Below, piece by piece: positions 1 through 8,513 of a stretch of 64,000 nt of DNA. How positions within the stretch are numbered: position 1 is the first letter of the stretch; the number at the start of each line of letters is the position of its first letter. The notes beneath the pieces were generated by a model, which saw nothing but the letters and a program-made list of their open reading frames with translations, searched no databases and was not told where the DNA came from. The position numbers and the translations under genes are program-made. The stretch lies in NCBI GenBank assembly GCA_019240475.1, contig JAFAYI010000036.1, forward strand, positions 361,174-425,173. Direction: 5' to 3'. The stretch is from Acidobacteriaceae bacterium. Lineage in GTDB: Bacteria > Acidobacteriota > Terriglobia > Bryobacterales > Bryobacteraceae.

Positions 1-52
1 GTTCGAGCTGTTTGCGCAGCTCCTCTGCGCGTTTTTCCAGCGGCTCTTTCAT
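1..52 (-). CDS. ligA: Partial CDS, N-terminus of probable NAD-dependent DNA ligase LigA
   Basis: Only the first 17 codons are in the window; the gene starts with ATG at 52 and leaves through the left edge. The peptide reads MKEPLEKRAEELRKQLE, a charged amphipathic helix. LigA proteins open with a helix of this kind (xxAxELRxxLxxHNxxYY) just before the NAD-binding Ia domain, so LigA is my best guess from the helix alone. It is divergent from the lipid kinase, with only a dozen bases between the two starts. Any other protein with a charged N-terminal helix could look the same over so short a stretch. Confidence 0.4.
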   Translation of the reverse strand, partial: MKEPLEKRAEELRKQLE

Positions 53-60
53 TTGAACTC

Positions 61-66
61 TATAAT
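61..66 (+). promoter_or_regulatory. TATAAT -10-like box at the start of the lipid kinase
   Basis: A perfect TATAAT lies 7 nt before an in-frame TTG at 74. No convincing -35 hexamer is seen 16-18 bp upstream. It is one of a set of boxes in this window placed 6-7 nt before starts. Because it overlaps the ATG at 65, it may equally be chance. Confidence 0.3.
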
Positions 67-1063
67 GGTGCAGTTGAGATTATCCGGCGCTAAACGCGCA
101 GCTATCATCTACAATCCCATCGCCCGCGGGCTCGCGCGCCGCAAGGGCTCGCTTCACCGTATCACCGCGCTGCTCTCGGAGCGCGGCATCCAGGCATCTC
201 TCGTCGCCACTCACGGGCCCGGCACCGCCTCCGAACAAGTCCGCCGGGAAATCGATCTCGGTTGCCACCTGGTCGTTGCGGCCGGCGGCGACGGCACCAT
301 CAACGAAGTCGCGAACGGTATGTTGCACTCCGGCGTGCCGCTCGCCATTCTGCCAGGCGGAACCGCCAACGTCCTCGCCCGCGAGATGCAGGTCCCCATA
401 CACCTGGAGAGGGCCGCTGCGCAAATCCCGAGCCTCGAGCCATTCCGCGTCGCTGTCGGCGCTCTCCGGCTCCGCGACTCCTCGCCCCGCTGCTTCCTCT
501 GCATGGCCGGCGCCGGCCTCGATGCCGAGATCGTCTCGCGTGTAGATCCCGCCCTCAAAATCCGAACCGGGAAACTTGCCTATTACGCTGGCGGCCTCCT
601 CCAAGTCTTCCGCCCTCTTCGCGAATTCGAAGTTACCGTCGATGGCAAGCCCTATCTGGCCAGCTTCGCCCTCCTTAGCAGGGTCCGCAACTACGGTGGC
701 GATCTTGAAATCGCGCGCGGCGCCTCCCTCCTGCGCGACGACTTCGAGGTCGTGCTGTTTCGCGGAACCGCGAGCGCCCGGTATCTCTCCTACTTCCTAG
801 GAGTTGCTCTCAAGCGTGTGCATCGCATGCCTGGCTGCACGGTCCTGCGCGCCCAATCGATAGTCTGCGAACAGGCCGCCGGCCATGCAATCTTCGTCCA
901 GATCGATGGCGAATTGGCGGGTACCCTTCCCATGAGCGTCGATATTCTTCCGGACGCGCTCACCATGCTTGCTCCGGCCTCTTATCTCGCTCGCGAGCGC
1001 GTCTTCGCGGGACTCGCCGCTTCCGAGCGCCCTAGCCGTCTCGTACCTGTTGCGCCCGAATAA
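65..1063 (+). CDS. Diacylglycerol kinase-family lipid kinase (YegS/LCB5-like)
   Basis: The protein phosphorylates a lipid hydroxyl (diacylglycerol or a related lipid) with ATP at the cytoplasmic membrane face. The N-terminal catalytic domain has the nucleotide motif AAGGDGTINEV, followed by LPGGTANVLAREM, both diagnostic of the DAGK catalytic family. The C-terminal half is the usual beta-sandwich ending in a hydrophobic-plus-charged tail. Length of about 330 residues fits the bacterial family. The start is uncertain: an upstream TTG at 53, ATG at 65, or TTG at 74. A perfect TATAAT at 61-66 overlaps the ATG, and if it is a real -10 box only the TTG at 74 would be transcribed. The substrate cannot be told from sequence. 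Confidence 0.9.
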   Translation: MVQLRLSGAKRAAIIYNPIARGLARRKGSLHRITALLSERGIQASLVATHGPGTASEQVRREIDLGCHLVVAAGGDGTINEVANGMLHSGVPLAILPGGTANVLAREMQVPIHLERAAAQIPSLEPFRVAVGALRLRDSSPRCFLCMAGAGLDAEIVSRVDPALKIRTGKLAYYAGGLLQVFRPLREFEVTVDGKPYLASFALLSRVRNYGGDLEIARGASLLRDDFEVVLFRGTASARYLSYFLGVALKRVHRMPGCTVLRAQSIVCEQAAGHAIFVQIDGELAGTLPMSVDILPDALTMLAPASYLARERVFAGLAASERPSRLVPVAPE

Positions 1064-1083
1064 AGGGCGGCCGCTCGCCGCGC

Positions 1084-2106
1084 ATGGACAACGTTACCCA
1101 CACGCTTACCGGCCTCGCACTGTCCCGCGCCGGCCTCAATCGCCTCTGCCCGCGCGCGACGCTGCTCCTCATATTGTCCGCTAACGCGCCCGACGCTGAC
1201 GTGGTCAGCCTCCTAGGCGGCCAGCTCAAACACGTCGAAATTCATCGCGGCTACACCCATTCGCTCCTGGGCTTGCCCTTCATGGCCGTGCTCTGTGTCT
1301 TGATCGCCGCCGCACTCGGCGGCCGCAAACGCCTCCGGTCGAAGCTGCTTTGGACGCGAGCGTTCCTCCTGTGCTGCATCGGTGTTGCCAGCCACCTGCT
1401 GCTCGATTGGACCAACGCGTACGGTATCCGGCTGCTCTTGCCGTTTTCCGCCGATTGGTTTCATTCCGACATCCTTGGTCTTTACGATCCCTACATCATG
1501 GCCGCGCTTGTCTTCGCAGCCCTGTGGCCTCCGTTCGCTCGTCTCGTCAGCCGCGAAATCGGAGGGCCTGCGACAACCGGGAAGGGAATTGCCATATTCG
1601 CTCTTGCCTTTTTCGCCCTCTTCGGCTGCGCTCGCGCCATGCTCCACAGTCAGGCCGTAGCTCTCCTCCAATCCCGGCTCTATGAAGGCCAGGAGTCCCT
1701 TCAGGCCGCTGCTCTCCCGGACCCGTTCTCGCCCGTTCGATGGCGCGGCGTCGTCGAAACTCCCCAGACTTTCCGGCTCATCTCCGTGAACCCGCTCGGC
1801 GGCCTCCTCCCCGAAGGCGGCCGTGTATTCTATAAGCCCGCCCTCAAGCCCAGCTTAGAAAGCGCTAAACGCACTCAGCCGTTTGCTTATTTCTTATATT
1901 TTTCCCGCTTTCCCGTGTGGTCTGAGCAGCGCACCGCTATCGATCGCACTGCCAAGACGCGCATTGACCTGGTCGACTTGCGATTCGGCGTTCCGGGCGC
2001 CGGTTCTCTCCACTGTATTGCGCTCGAAGACAGCGATTACCGCATCCTCGGCTCCTGGTTCACCTATGGTTCGGGTGCGCGGCTCGGCTGGCCGGACACT
2101 CGCTGA
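1084..2106 (+). CDS. Membrane-bound metal-dependent hydrolase, YdjM/DUF457-like
   Basis: Integral membrane protein of the YdjM (LexA-regulated inner-membrane hydrolase) family. Family residues are visible: the N-terminal NVTHTLTG histidine, the NAPDAD acidic motif near residue 38, HRGYTHS near residue 55, and HLLLDWTNAYG near residue 103, which together look like a metal site. Four or five hydrophobic segments occupy the first 200 residues, and a roughly 140-residue soluble domain follows. The gene starts 20 bp after the lipid kinase stop on the same strand and is probably co-transcribed. Biochemical function of the family is poorly known. Confidence 0.8.
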   Translation: MDNVTHTLTGLALSRAGLNRLCPRATLLLILSANAPDADVVSLLGGQLKHVEIHRGYTHSLLGLPFMAVLCVLIAAALGGRKRLRSKLLWTRAFLLCCIGVASHLLLDWTNAYGIRLLLPFSADWFHSDILGLYDPYIMAALVFAALWPPFARLVSREIGGPATTGKGIAIFALAFFALFGCARAMLHSQAVALLQSRLYEGQESLQAAALPDPFSPVRWRGVVETPQTFRLISVNPLGGLLPEGGRVFYKPALKPSLESAKRTQPFAYFLYFSRFPVWSEQRTAIDRTAKTRIDLVDLRFGVPGAGSLHCIALEDSDYRILGSWFTYGSGARLGWPDTR

Positions 2107-2125
2107 ATCGGCGCGTGCGAAAATC

Positions 2126-2785
2126 TCAGCCGCGCGACTCGCCTACCCGATCCTCCAGCAGCAGACGCAATAATGCCTCCAGCTCTCGAATCCGGTCTGC
2201 CAGCTGCTCGATGTCCGCTGAATCGCCTTCCGCCGACGCGGCAACCCGCCCATGTTCCAGAGCGCCCAACGCCTCTCCACGCGTCCGCACAACTTTGGCG
2301 GGAATTCCGACCACCGTTGAACCGTCGGGAACCGAATGCACGACGACCGATCCGGCGCCTACCTTCACGTCGTCGCCTAATCGGATGCTTCCGAGCACGG
2401 ACGCCCCGGTTCCCACCACCACGCGATTTCCCAGCGTCGGATGCCGTTTGCCGCGCACATTGCCCGTGCCGCCCAGCGTGACTCCCTGATACAGCAGCAC
2501 ATCGTCTCCAATTTCAGCCGTCTCGCCGATCACCACCCCCAAGCCGTGATCGATAAACAATCGCTTGCCGATCTTCGCGCCCGGATGGATTTCGATGCAC
2601 GTCAGCAAACGAGCGGTTTGCGATATCATCCGCGCCAGGATGTATCTGCGCCGCCGATACAACCAATGCGCCACCCGGTGAATCATCACCGCATGCAGGC
2701 CGGGGTAGCACAGCAAGATCTCGAGAGAGCTCTTTGCGGCTGGATCTTCGCGCTTAATCGCCTGGATGTGATCGCGCAGAGACAT
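2126..2785 (-). CDS. cysE: Serine O-acetyltransferase
   Basis: Transfers acetyl from acetyl-CoA to L-serine, the first step of cysteine synthesis. The C-terminal left-handed beta-helix is clear from hexapeptide repeats and the family signature around IDHGLGVVIGETAEIGDD, followed by GVTLGGTG and KRHPTLGNRVVVGTGA. The N-terminal helical domain is short, as in the EpsC/SAT type rather than the long enterobacterial CysE. About 40 residues after the helix form a charged, coiled-coil-like tail. I start it at the ATG at 2785; an in-frame TTG six codons upstream is possible. No cysteine synthase gene is nearby. Confidence 0.93.
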   Translation of the reverse strand: MSLRDHIQAIKREDPAAKSSLEILLCYPGLHAVMIHRVAHWLYRRRRYILARMISQTARLLTCIEIHPGAKIGKRLFIDHGLGVVIGETAEIGDDVLLYQGVTLGGTGNVRGKRHPTLGNRVVVGTGASVLGSIRLGDDVKVGAGSVVVHSVPDGSTVVGIPAKVVRTRGEALGALEHGRVAASAEGDSADIEQLADRIRELEALLRLLLEDRVGESRG

Positions 2786-2833
2786 CGCTCTATTCTCTCG
2801 CAATTAGACCGGTTGCGGTTCTAGGGCTGCCAA

Positions 2834-3877
2834 CTAGCCCGCCAGCCCGGCGCCGGCGAGCGCCAACCCACAGGCGAACACAATGCAGGTCAGTCCGATC
2901 CAGACCCGCGCGTTCTTGGATTTCGCTGGAAATTCTTTCCAGAGCCACAACCCGGTAAGCAGGGCGAGCACTGCCGACGCAAGCGGCAGTAGCACTCGGG
3001 GCGATGCCGATACCGCTACTCTCGCTGCGGCCGAGGATCCGAGCGTGGCCGCGAGTGCGCCCGCCGCCCACATCGCGCCTCCGGTAAAACCCAGGAAATG
3101 CTGGCTGGCGCGACCTCGGAAATATGCGTTGAAAGGCAGAGCCCCACCCTCGATTGCGATGTTCATGAAGTAGAAGTTGCAGATGACCGTTGCGATCACA
3201 ATCCCTACGCAGAACAACAGAATGCCTGCATACGGCCCCAGTCCGAAATCTCCTGCCTCGCCCCTGGCAAACAACGGATAGAAGAACCCAAGCGGAATCC
3301 CGCTCAGCAGCGCGATCAGAATGCCCTTGCTTGTTCGGCGGCTCCGATTCTTTGGCGTGACTGCTCGAACCGGTTTCGCAGAGCCCCTCGCCGGAACGGC
3401 ATCCCCCTGGTCGCGAATACGGCACGCTACGCCATCCAGCACGAGCGTCACCAATAAAAGAACAATTCCCGCGATGAGAAACAACACGTTCCCGGCCCGA
3501 AAATTCGAGACCGACGCCACGATCAGCGCCACCCCGACCGCTAGCGGCATCGCGCCGGAAATGCCCAGCAGAGAGATCGCCGCGAGCAGCAGCATGTTGC
3601 CCAAGTTGAAGAGGAATCCTGCGCTTACGACCCAAACCTGCGCCGTTCGGCCCGCCACCAGCATCCGATCGTCGAACGCCATCTCGGAGCCCAGGGTGCC
3701 GAAGGTAAATGCTGCGAGGATAGCCAGCAGAATAGCTCCCACCGCGAAATCGAAGTAGAACAATTCGAATCGCCATTGCGCGCCGGTTCGTTTAAAGGCG
3801 CTCGGCCACAAGCCGAGTAATAGGAGAGCCAGCACTAGCAGCAGTAGAGCCGACCCGTAGGTTGTTGGAATTACCAA
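2834..3877 (-). CDS. Ureide permease-like / GRP-type multi-TM transporter
   Basis: About ten hydrophobic helices in 347 residues. The N-terminus (ALLLLGLWPSAFKR, then FDFAVGAILLAILAAFTFGTLG) and the LGNMLLLAAISLLGISGAMPLAVG stretch resemble the ureide permease family and related bacterial drug/metabolite-type transporters. A Lys/Arg-rich cytoplasmic loop near residues 155-185 splits it into two five-helix halves, as in that family. The substrate is unknown. The start is a TTG embedded in a 14-bp tandem duplication, 20 bp after the transpeptidase stop, so the two genes probably form one transcript. Confidence 0.75.
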   Translation of the reverse strand: MVIPTTYGSALLLLVLALLLLGLWPSAFKRTGAQWRFELFYFDFAVGAILLAILAAFTFGTLGSEMAFDDRMLVAGRTAQVWVVSAGFLFNLGNMLLLAAISLLGISGAMPLAVGVALIVASVSNFRAGNVLFLIAGIVLLLVTLVLDGVACRIRDQGDAVPARGSAKPVRAVTPKNRSRRTSKGILIALLSGIPLGFFYPLFARGEAGDFGLGPYAGILLFCVGIVIATVICNFYFMNIAIEGGALPFNAYFRGRASQHFLGFTGGAMWAAGALAATLGSSAAARVAVSASPRVLLPLASAVLALLTGLWLWKEFPAKSKNARVWIGLTCIVFACGLALAGAGLAG

Positions 3878-3896
3878 GCTGGTGTTACCAAGCTGG
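3871..3896. repeat. 14-bp tandem duplication at the permease start
   Basis: The 12-mer TTACCAAGCTGG occurs at 3871-3882 and again at 3885-3896, a 14-bp period. The copy nearer the permease contains the TTG I take as its start. The unit is not a multiple of three, so the second copy is out of frame. Confidence 0.85.
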
Positions 3897-3897
3897 A

Positions 3898-5157
3898 TTA
3901 GTTGTGTAAAGGCCCCGCCAAAAGGCTTTGCACCGACATCATCGCTGTCGGCATAATCGGCGGAGCCGGGCTGAAATAATGTTCTTGGGAAAGATTGCGG
4001 TATACGTTACCGGCGATTCCCGCGGCAATCGGGCCGGCAACGCCGCGGCCGCCTGTCAGCAGAACCACTACCACCAGTTTGCGCGTTCCAACCTGATTGA
4101 ACGATCCGAACCAGCCCAAGTGAACGCCCGGCTGCACGGTGTCCGTGCACGTTCCCGTCTTCCCGAAAATAGGTTCGTTGGCGTCGAAGTTAGCGCGGCG
4201 AGCCGTTCCATATTCCACGGCGCCCATCATGCCTGGCATAATCTCCGGCACGAATGTGCTGATGTCCAGCGTGCGCTTGATTCGCGGCACAAATTTCTGC
4301 GCCTCTTCGTCCGTCCTGGGATACTGCAGATAATAGATCGTCCCTCCGTTCGCCACCGCCGAAACAATGCTGGTCAGTTCGAGCGGAGTCAGCCGGATTC
4401 CGTCCCCGAAGCTGGTCATCATCCCGACTCCCGTCCCGGGTGGCTCCGAAGCTAGCGATCCCGCTTCTTCGCCTGGAATATCCAGGCCGGCCTTTTCGCC
4501 CATTCCGAACAGTTTGCCGTATTTCTCGACGCGGTCGAATCCTAGTTCCTGCCCCAATTTTGCGAAGTACAAGTTGTTGGAATGCGCCAGCGCCTGGGTC
4601 ATATCCATCGAGAAGCGCCGCGCGATGTGCAGCTTGTTGGCCGGGTCCACGATGCCTTCGCTCAACGATGCCAGCGAAACCATCACCTTTACCGTCGAAC
4701 ACGGCTGGTATGCGCCTTTCAATGCGAGCTTCTGATTAACGATGCTTAAGATCCGACCCGTCTGGGGGTCGGCAACGACAACCGTTCCGTTGTACGGACC
4801 CAACGCATCGATTGCCGCTTTGCGAACGGTCAAATCCTCGGCCCCTACGTTGTCCCCTATCGTTGAATCCGCGAACGTCGGCTCCGTCCAGGGATTAAAA
4901 AAAACCCGATGCCGCACACGCCGCCGCAGACTCGTGGTCTGCACGCTCGCGCCCGTCGCGCTGTGAATCACCCCCGCTTGGGTGGTCGAATGAGCCACGG
5001 CCGGCTTCGCGGCAACAGCGGCCGCTCTGTGCTTCTTCCGTTTGTGCTTGACTGCGGTGGAAGTGGTTTGCGCGCTGGTCGCGCCTTCGGCTCTGAGACA
5101 GAATCCCAGGGCAAGAACGACCGGCACTGTGGCTTTCAAAAATAGGCCAAAGTTCAT
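3898..5157 (-). CDS. Stand-alone penicillin-binding transpeptidase domain protein
   Basis: A secreted or membrane-anchored D,D-transpeptidase-like protein. Residues 1-25 form a signal peptide or anchor, residues 35-85 a Lys/Arg/Ala-rich linker, and residues about 105-400 a transpeptidase domain with all three catalytic motifs: STVK (nucleophile Ser154, Lys157), SNN (Ser193) and KTG (333-335). At 419 residues it lacks the dimerisation and glycosyltransferase modules of full class A or B PBPs. Similar short FtsI/MrdA-like paralogues are known in Acidobacteriota. It probably crosslinks peptidoglycan or binds beta-lactam; its partner is unknown. No division or elongation genes lie nearby. Confidence 0.85.
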   Translation of the reverse strand: MNFGLFLKATVPVVLALGFCLRAEGATSAQTTSTAVKHKRKKHRAAAVAAKPAVAHSTTQAGVIHSATGASVQTTSLRRRVRHRVFFNPWTEPTFADSTIGDNVGAEDLTVRKAAIDALGPYNGTVVVADPQTGRILSIVNQKLALKGAYQPCSTVKVMVSLASLSEGIVDPANKLHIARRFSMDMTQALAHSNNLYFAKLGQELGFDRVEKYGKLFGMGEKAGLDIPGEEAGSLASEPPGTGVGMMTSFGDGIRLTPLELTSIVSAVANGGTIYYLQYPRTDEEAQKFVPRIKRTLDISTFVPEIMPGMMGAVEYGTARRANFDANEPIFGKTGTCTDTVQPGVHLGWFGSFNQVGTRKLVVVVLLTGGRGVAGPIAAGIAGNVYRNLSQEHYFSPAPPIMPTAMMSVQSLLAGPLHN

Positions 5158-5265
5158 CTTGAATTTCCCAAGCGTGATCGCACTGAAAGGTTACTTCTAT
5201 CCTAGGTAGTTCCCCGACTCCCGTCAACTAGAACATTCTTCGAGAGTTAAAGATTTCTTAAGAAA

Positions 5266-6030
5266 TTACCCCGCAGTCCAACCTCCGTCTATCGTAATTA
5301 CCGATCCACTCATAAAATCGGCAGCAGGCGAGCAAATATATAGAGCCAGCCTGGCAATTTCCTCTGGTTTTCCCAACCTTCCCAGCGGCTGCCGCTCATT
5401 TAGTTCCTGCCGCACCTTGTCTTTCTCCTCCCGGTGATACTTCTCCAGATAGCCATCCACGAACGGCGTATCCACCGTCCCCGGCGCGATGCAGTTGGCG
5501 CGAATCTGAGTCGGGTACTCCACCGCCAACTGCCGCGTCATGGCGATCACCGCGCCCTTCGTAGCGCAATACCCAAACCGCCGCTTAATTCCCACCAGCC
5601 CCGCCACCGATCCGATATTCACCACGGATCCTCTCACCCTCCTCAGCAGCGGAATCGCCGCCCGGGTCATCAGGAACGTGCCGTCCACGTTTACTCGAAA
5701 CAGCCGCTGGAACTCCCGCAGTTCAGTCTCTTCGATCCCGCCTACCATGCCGATCCCGGCGCAGTTCACTAGAATGTCGAGCGCCGGAATAGATTCGAAG
5801 AGCTTCCGAACCTGTTCTTCATCCGTCACATCGCATCCCCGCGCCTCGCCGCCCGGAATGGTCTCAGCCGCCGCTCGCGCCCGCTCGGCATCCAGGTCCA
5901 CGATCAGCACCCTCGCGCCCGCTTCGGAAAAGACCCGCGCGGTTGCCTCCCCTATTCCGCTCGCGCCGCCCGTGATCAACGCGAGCTTTCCATCAAGGCC
6001 GAAAGGATTGGACATTTCTAAACTGATCAT
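5266..6030 (-). CDS. SDR-family NAD(P)-dependent oxidoreductase
   Basis: Classical short-chain dehydrogenase of 254 residues. The Rossmann motif TGGASGIG sits near residue 20, an Asp follows beta-2 (VDLD), which usually favours NAD, and NCAGIG and the catalytic Ser with YCATK (Tyr, Lys) follow. The C-terminal PLGRLGKPEEIA and SGSVITIDGG stretches are typical of 3-oxoacyl reductase-like or sugar-dehydrogenase-like SDRs. Substrate unknown. ATG at 6030 has an AAGGG about 12 nt upstream; another ATG lies five codons in. A short AT palindrome (5253-5266) sits at its stop codon. It is 24 bp downstream of glnD. Confidence 0.9.
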   Translation of the reverse strand: MISLEMSNPFGLDGKLALITGGASGIGEATARVFSEAGARVLIVDLDAERARAAAETIPGGEARGCDVTDEEQVRKLFESIPALDILVNCAGIGMVGGIEETELREFQRLFRVNVDGTFLMTRAAIPLLRRVRGSVVNIGSVAGLVGIKRRFGYCATKGAVIAMTRQLAVEYPTQIRANCIAPGTVDTPFVDGYLEKYHREEKDKVRQELNERQPLGRLGKPEEIARLALYICSPAADFMSGSVITIDGGWTAG

Positions 6031-6054
6031 TGCATCGGGCCCTTGCGCCGCCCT

Positions 6055-8508
6055 TCAACCGGCTGTCCCGGCGCTCATCAGCGCGCGCGCCAGTTGCTCT
6101 TCGGTCGCGGTGTCGAGCTTTTCGCCATTCCGCGTCACGTAAAACACATCCAGCGCTCTGTGCGCTTCGGTGTCAATCATCAGCAGTTCGATGTTGCACT
6201 CCGCCGCCGCGATCGCAGACGCCAGATCGTGCAACAATCCCGGCCGGTCCTCCGCCGTGAAATCGATCAGTGTCGCCGTATCCGACGCTTCGTTATTGAA
6301 TCGCGCTTTGGGCGCGATCCGCGCTCCCCGGCTCGGCCGTGGCGCCGCGCGCCGGCGCTTTAAAAGGTCCGCCACTGAAACGGAACCCTTCACCACGCAC
6401 TCCACTGTCCATTGCAGCCGGTTGACCTCGCTCGGATTCAGCTCGAGTGTTCGCATCGGGTCCTCGAAGCGGAATAGGTCTACCGCGCAGCCCGCCGCGT
6501 TCGACGCTGCTTCCGCTTTCACAATATTCATTCCGAAACTGGCCAACGCGCCGCACAGTTTCGCGAACAGTCCCGGCTGATCGTTCGCCAGCAGTGTCAT
6601 CAGATACGCCCCGGCATCCGGCGTGACCTCCACCCCGACGCCTTCCCGCTTCCGCTTCTGATCCAGTTCCAGGTGGTGTTCGATTTGTTTGCGCGTGTGC
6701 GTGCGCGCATAGCGCGCCGGCAGCCCTTCTAAAAAATTCGCCAACTCCGCTCTCACCGGCGAACCTCCCGGCAGCGGCGCCGCCCCGTGTATCCGATCTT
6801 CCGCGAGCTCGCGCATGAACTGCTGCTCGCCCATCGAGTACACCCGCCAAAGCTGCTCTAACCTCCAGGGGCTCATCGCCGTCGGATTCACCGCGCTGAC
6901 ATCGGCATACGTGAGCAGCGTCAGCCTCCGTAAATCCTCTCTCGTGCCTATCTTCGATGTCAGGAACCGCGCCGTTGCCGGATCCTCCGGATCGCGCCCA
7001 TTCACAATCAGCGATAAAACCAGATGGTTCTCGATCAAAAGCCGGATCTTCTCGCGCCAGGCTTCCGGCGCCGCCCAGCGCTCCATAACCGCATTCGCCC
7101 GCTCAATCGAGCCACGAATATGATCGCCCGCACAAGTGCCTTTCCCTATGTCATGAAACAGGATGGAAGCGCGCAGCAAAGCCGTGTCTTCTTCTTCCCT
7201 CAGTAAGTCACGCATCCGCGCGAGCCCAGGCTCACTGCCCGCAAGCAAGGTATCTATCGCCTCGATCGCCACCAGCGTGTGTTCGTCCACCGTATAACGG
7301 TGGTAAAAGTCGCGCACCACCAGGCTATCGATCTTCCGCCACTCGGGAATCGCGGCGGCCAGCGCGCCAGACTCCTGCATCTGGTGCAACGCCAACGCCG
7401 CATGCGGCTGAGCCAGCATCTCTCGCCACGCCAGCCATCCGCCTTTCCACTCGCCGAAGGCTGCCTCCAGTTCTGGCAGCAACGGCGCGAAGCGCCGATG
7501 AGTGTCCCACGACAGCCCGAACCCGTGTCGCGCCACGAACGTAAACAGCCGGAGAACCGCCTCCGGCGAACCGATGGACTCGGCCGCGTTCCGTAAGAAC
7601 ACTCGATCCCGCAGCACCGTGAACTCGGATGTCGAAAGCCGCGTACGGCGTTCCCGGAATTGCCGTATCAGCGAAGTGTCTTGCGCGTCCATATAGTCAA
7701 GCGCCCGCAGCGCCGATTGCCACACGTCTCGCGCCTGCCCGTAATATTGCCGCATCCACTCTTCCGGTTGCATCGGATCGCTTCGCGTGGAATCGCCCGG
7801 CAGCAACCGCGCCGCTGCGTCCTGCAATTCGAAGCTCAACAGATTGTTGTCGCGCCCCGCCTGCTCGTGGAGAAAACAACGTATTCCATACAGAAGCTTC
7901 CGCGGGCCCTCCAGCTCCGAATAGGATTCGTCCAGCGCCTCGTGCCCCGGCAGCAGCAGCCGCATCCAATGCAGGAAATGAATGTCGCGGATGGTTCCCG
8001 GAGCCTCTTTCACATTGGGTTCCAGATGGTACACCGTGTTGTTGAACTTCGCATGCCGCGACCGCGTCATGGCGGTTAGCCGCTGGCTCAGCGCTCGCCC
8101 GTGTCGCCGGTAAAACGCCTGAAGCTTCTCCCCCAGTCCCTTAAAAAGGCTCCCATCGCCCGCGACAAAGCGTAAATCGAGAAGGCTGATATGCAGCTCA
8201 ATGTTCTGCTCATTCAATTGGCAGCACTCGGCCACCGTCCGAACCGAGTGACTCACTCGCAGCTTCGCATCCCACAACGTTCGCAGGAAATCGGAGACCG
8301 GCTCCTTGATCCGCTCCAGGTCGGCTTCTCCTCCAACTACTAACAACAGATCCACGTCGGAATATGGAAACAGTTCCCGCCGGCCATATCCTCCTACTGC
8401 GGCGACTGCAAATGGAAGGAAGATCCTCGGAACGAGAATGCTCTCGCTCGCCCGAACCACCAGTTCGTCGACCGAATCCGTTCGGCCGGCGCACCGCAAT
8501 TCCTTCAC
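6055..8508 (-). CDS. glnD: [Protein-PII] uridylyltransferase / uridylyl-removing enzyme
   Basis: Senses glutamine and modifies PII proteins to control nitrogen assimilation. Domain order is standard: nucleotidyltransferase near residues 35-190 with GGYGRRELFPYSDVDLL (Gly39-Gly40, Asp51 and Asp53), then a PII-uridylyltransferase helical region, an HD domain (LFHDIGKG) near residues 425-560, and two C-terminal ACT domains (ANDQPGLFAKL and AEDRPGLLHDL). At 817 residues it is slightly shorter than the E. coli protein because the N-terminal extension is short. GTG start 5 bp after the upstream hydrolase stop. No glnB, glnK or amtB gene is in the window. Confidence 0.95.
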   Translation of the reverse strand: MKELRCAGRTDSVDELVVRASESILVPRIFLPFAVAAVGGYGRRELFPYSDVDLLLVVGGEADLERIKEPVSDFLRTLWDAKLRVSHSVRTVAECCQLNEQNIELHISLLDLRFVAGDGSLFKGLGEKLQAFYRRHGRALSQRLTAMTRSRHAKFNNTVYHLEPNVKEAPGTIRDIHFLHWMRLLLPGHEALDESYSELEGPRKLLYGIRCFLHEQAGRDNNLLSFELQDAAARLLPGDSTRSDPMQPEEWMRQYYGQARDVWQSALRALDYMDAQDTSLIRQFRERRTRLSTSEFTVLRDRVFLRNAAESIGSPEAVLRLFTFVARHGFGLSWDTHRRFAPLLPELEAAFGEWKGGWLAWREMLAQPHAALALHQMQESGALAAAIPEWRKIDSLVVRDFYHRYTVDEHTLVAIEAIDTLLAGSEPGLARMRDLLREEEDTALLRASILFHDIGKGTCAGDHIRGSIERANAVMERWAAPEAWREKIRLLIENHLVLSLIVNGRDPEDPATARFLTSKIGTREDLRRLTLLTYADVSAVNPTAMSPWRLEQLWRVYSMGEQQFMRELAEDRIHGAAPLPGGSPVRAELANFLEGLPARYARTHTRKQIEHHLELDQKRKREGVGVEVTPDAGAYLMTLLANDQPGLFAKLCGALASFGMNIVKAEAASNAAGCAVDLFRFEDPMRTLELNPSEVNRLQWTVECVVKGSVSVADLLKRRRAAPRPSRGARIAPKARFNNEASDTATLIDFTAEDRPGLLHDLASAIAAAECNIELLMIDTEAHRALDVFYVTRNGEKLDTATEEQLARALMSAGTAG

Positions 8509-8513
8509 GCGCC

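Noticed and set aside
2790..3776. Long minus-strand frame overlapping the permease
   Set aside because: Arg/Gly/Ala-rich translation with no family signature; it is the alternative frame of the permease, which has clear membrane helices.
6055..6850. Idea that glnD might be split by a second frame
   Set aside because: The glnD frame is unbroken with all domains in order, so no frameshift is needed.
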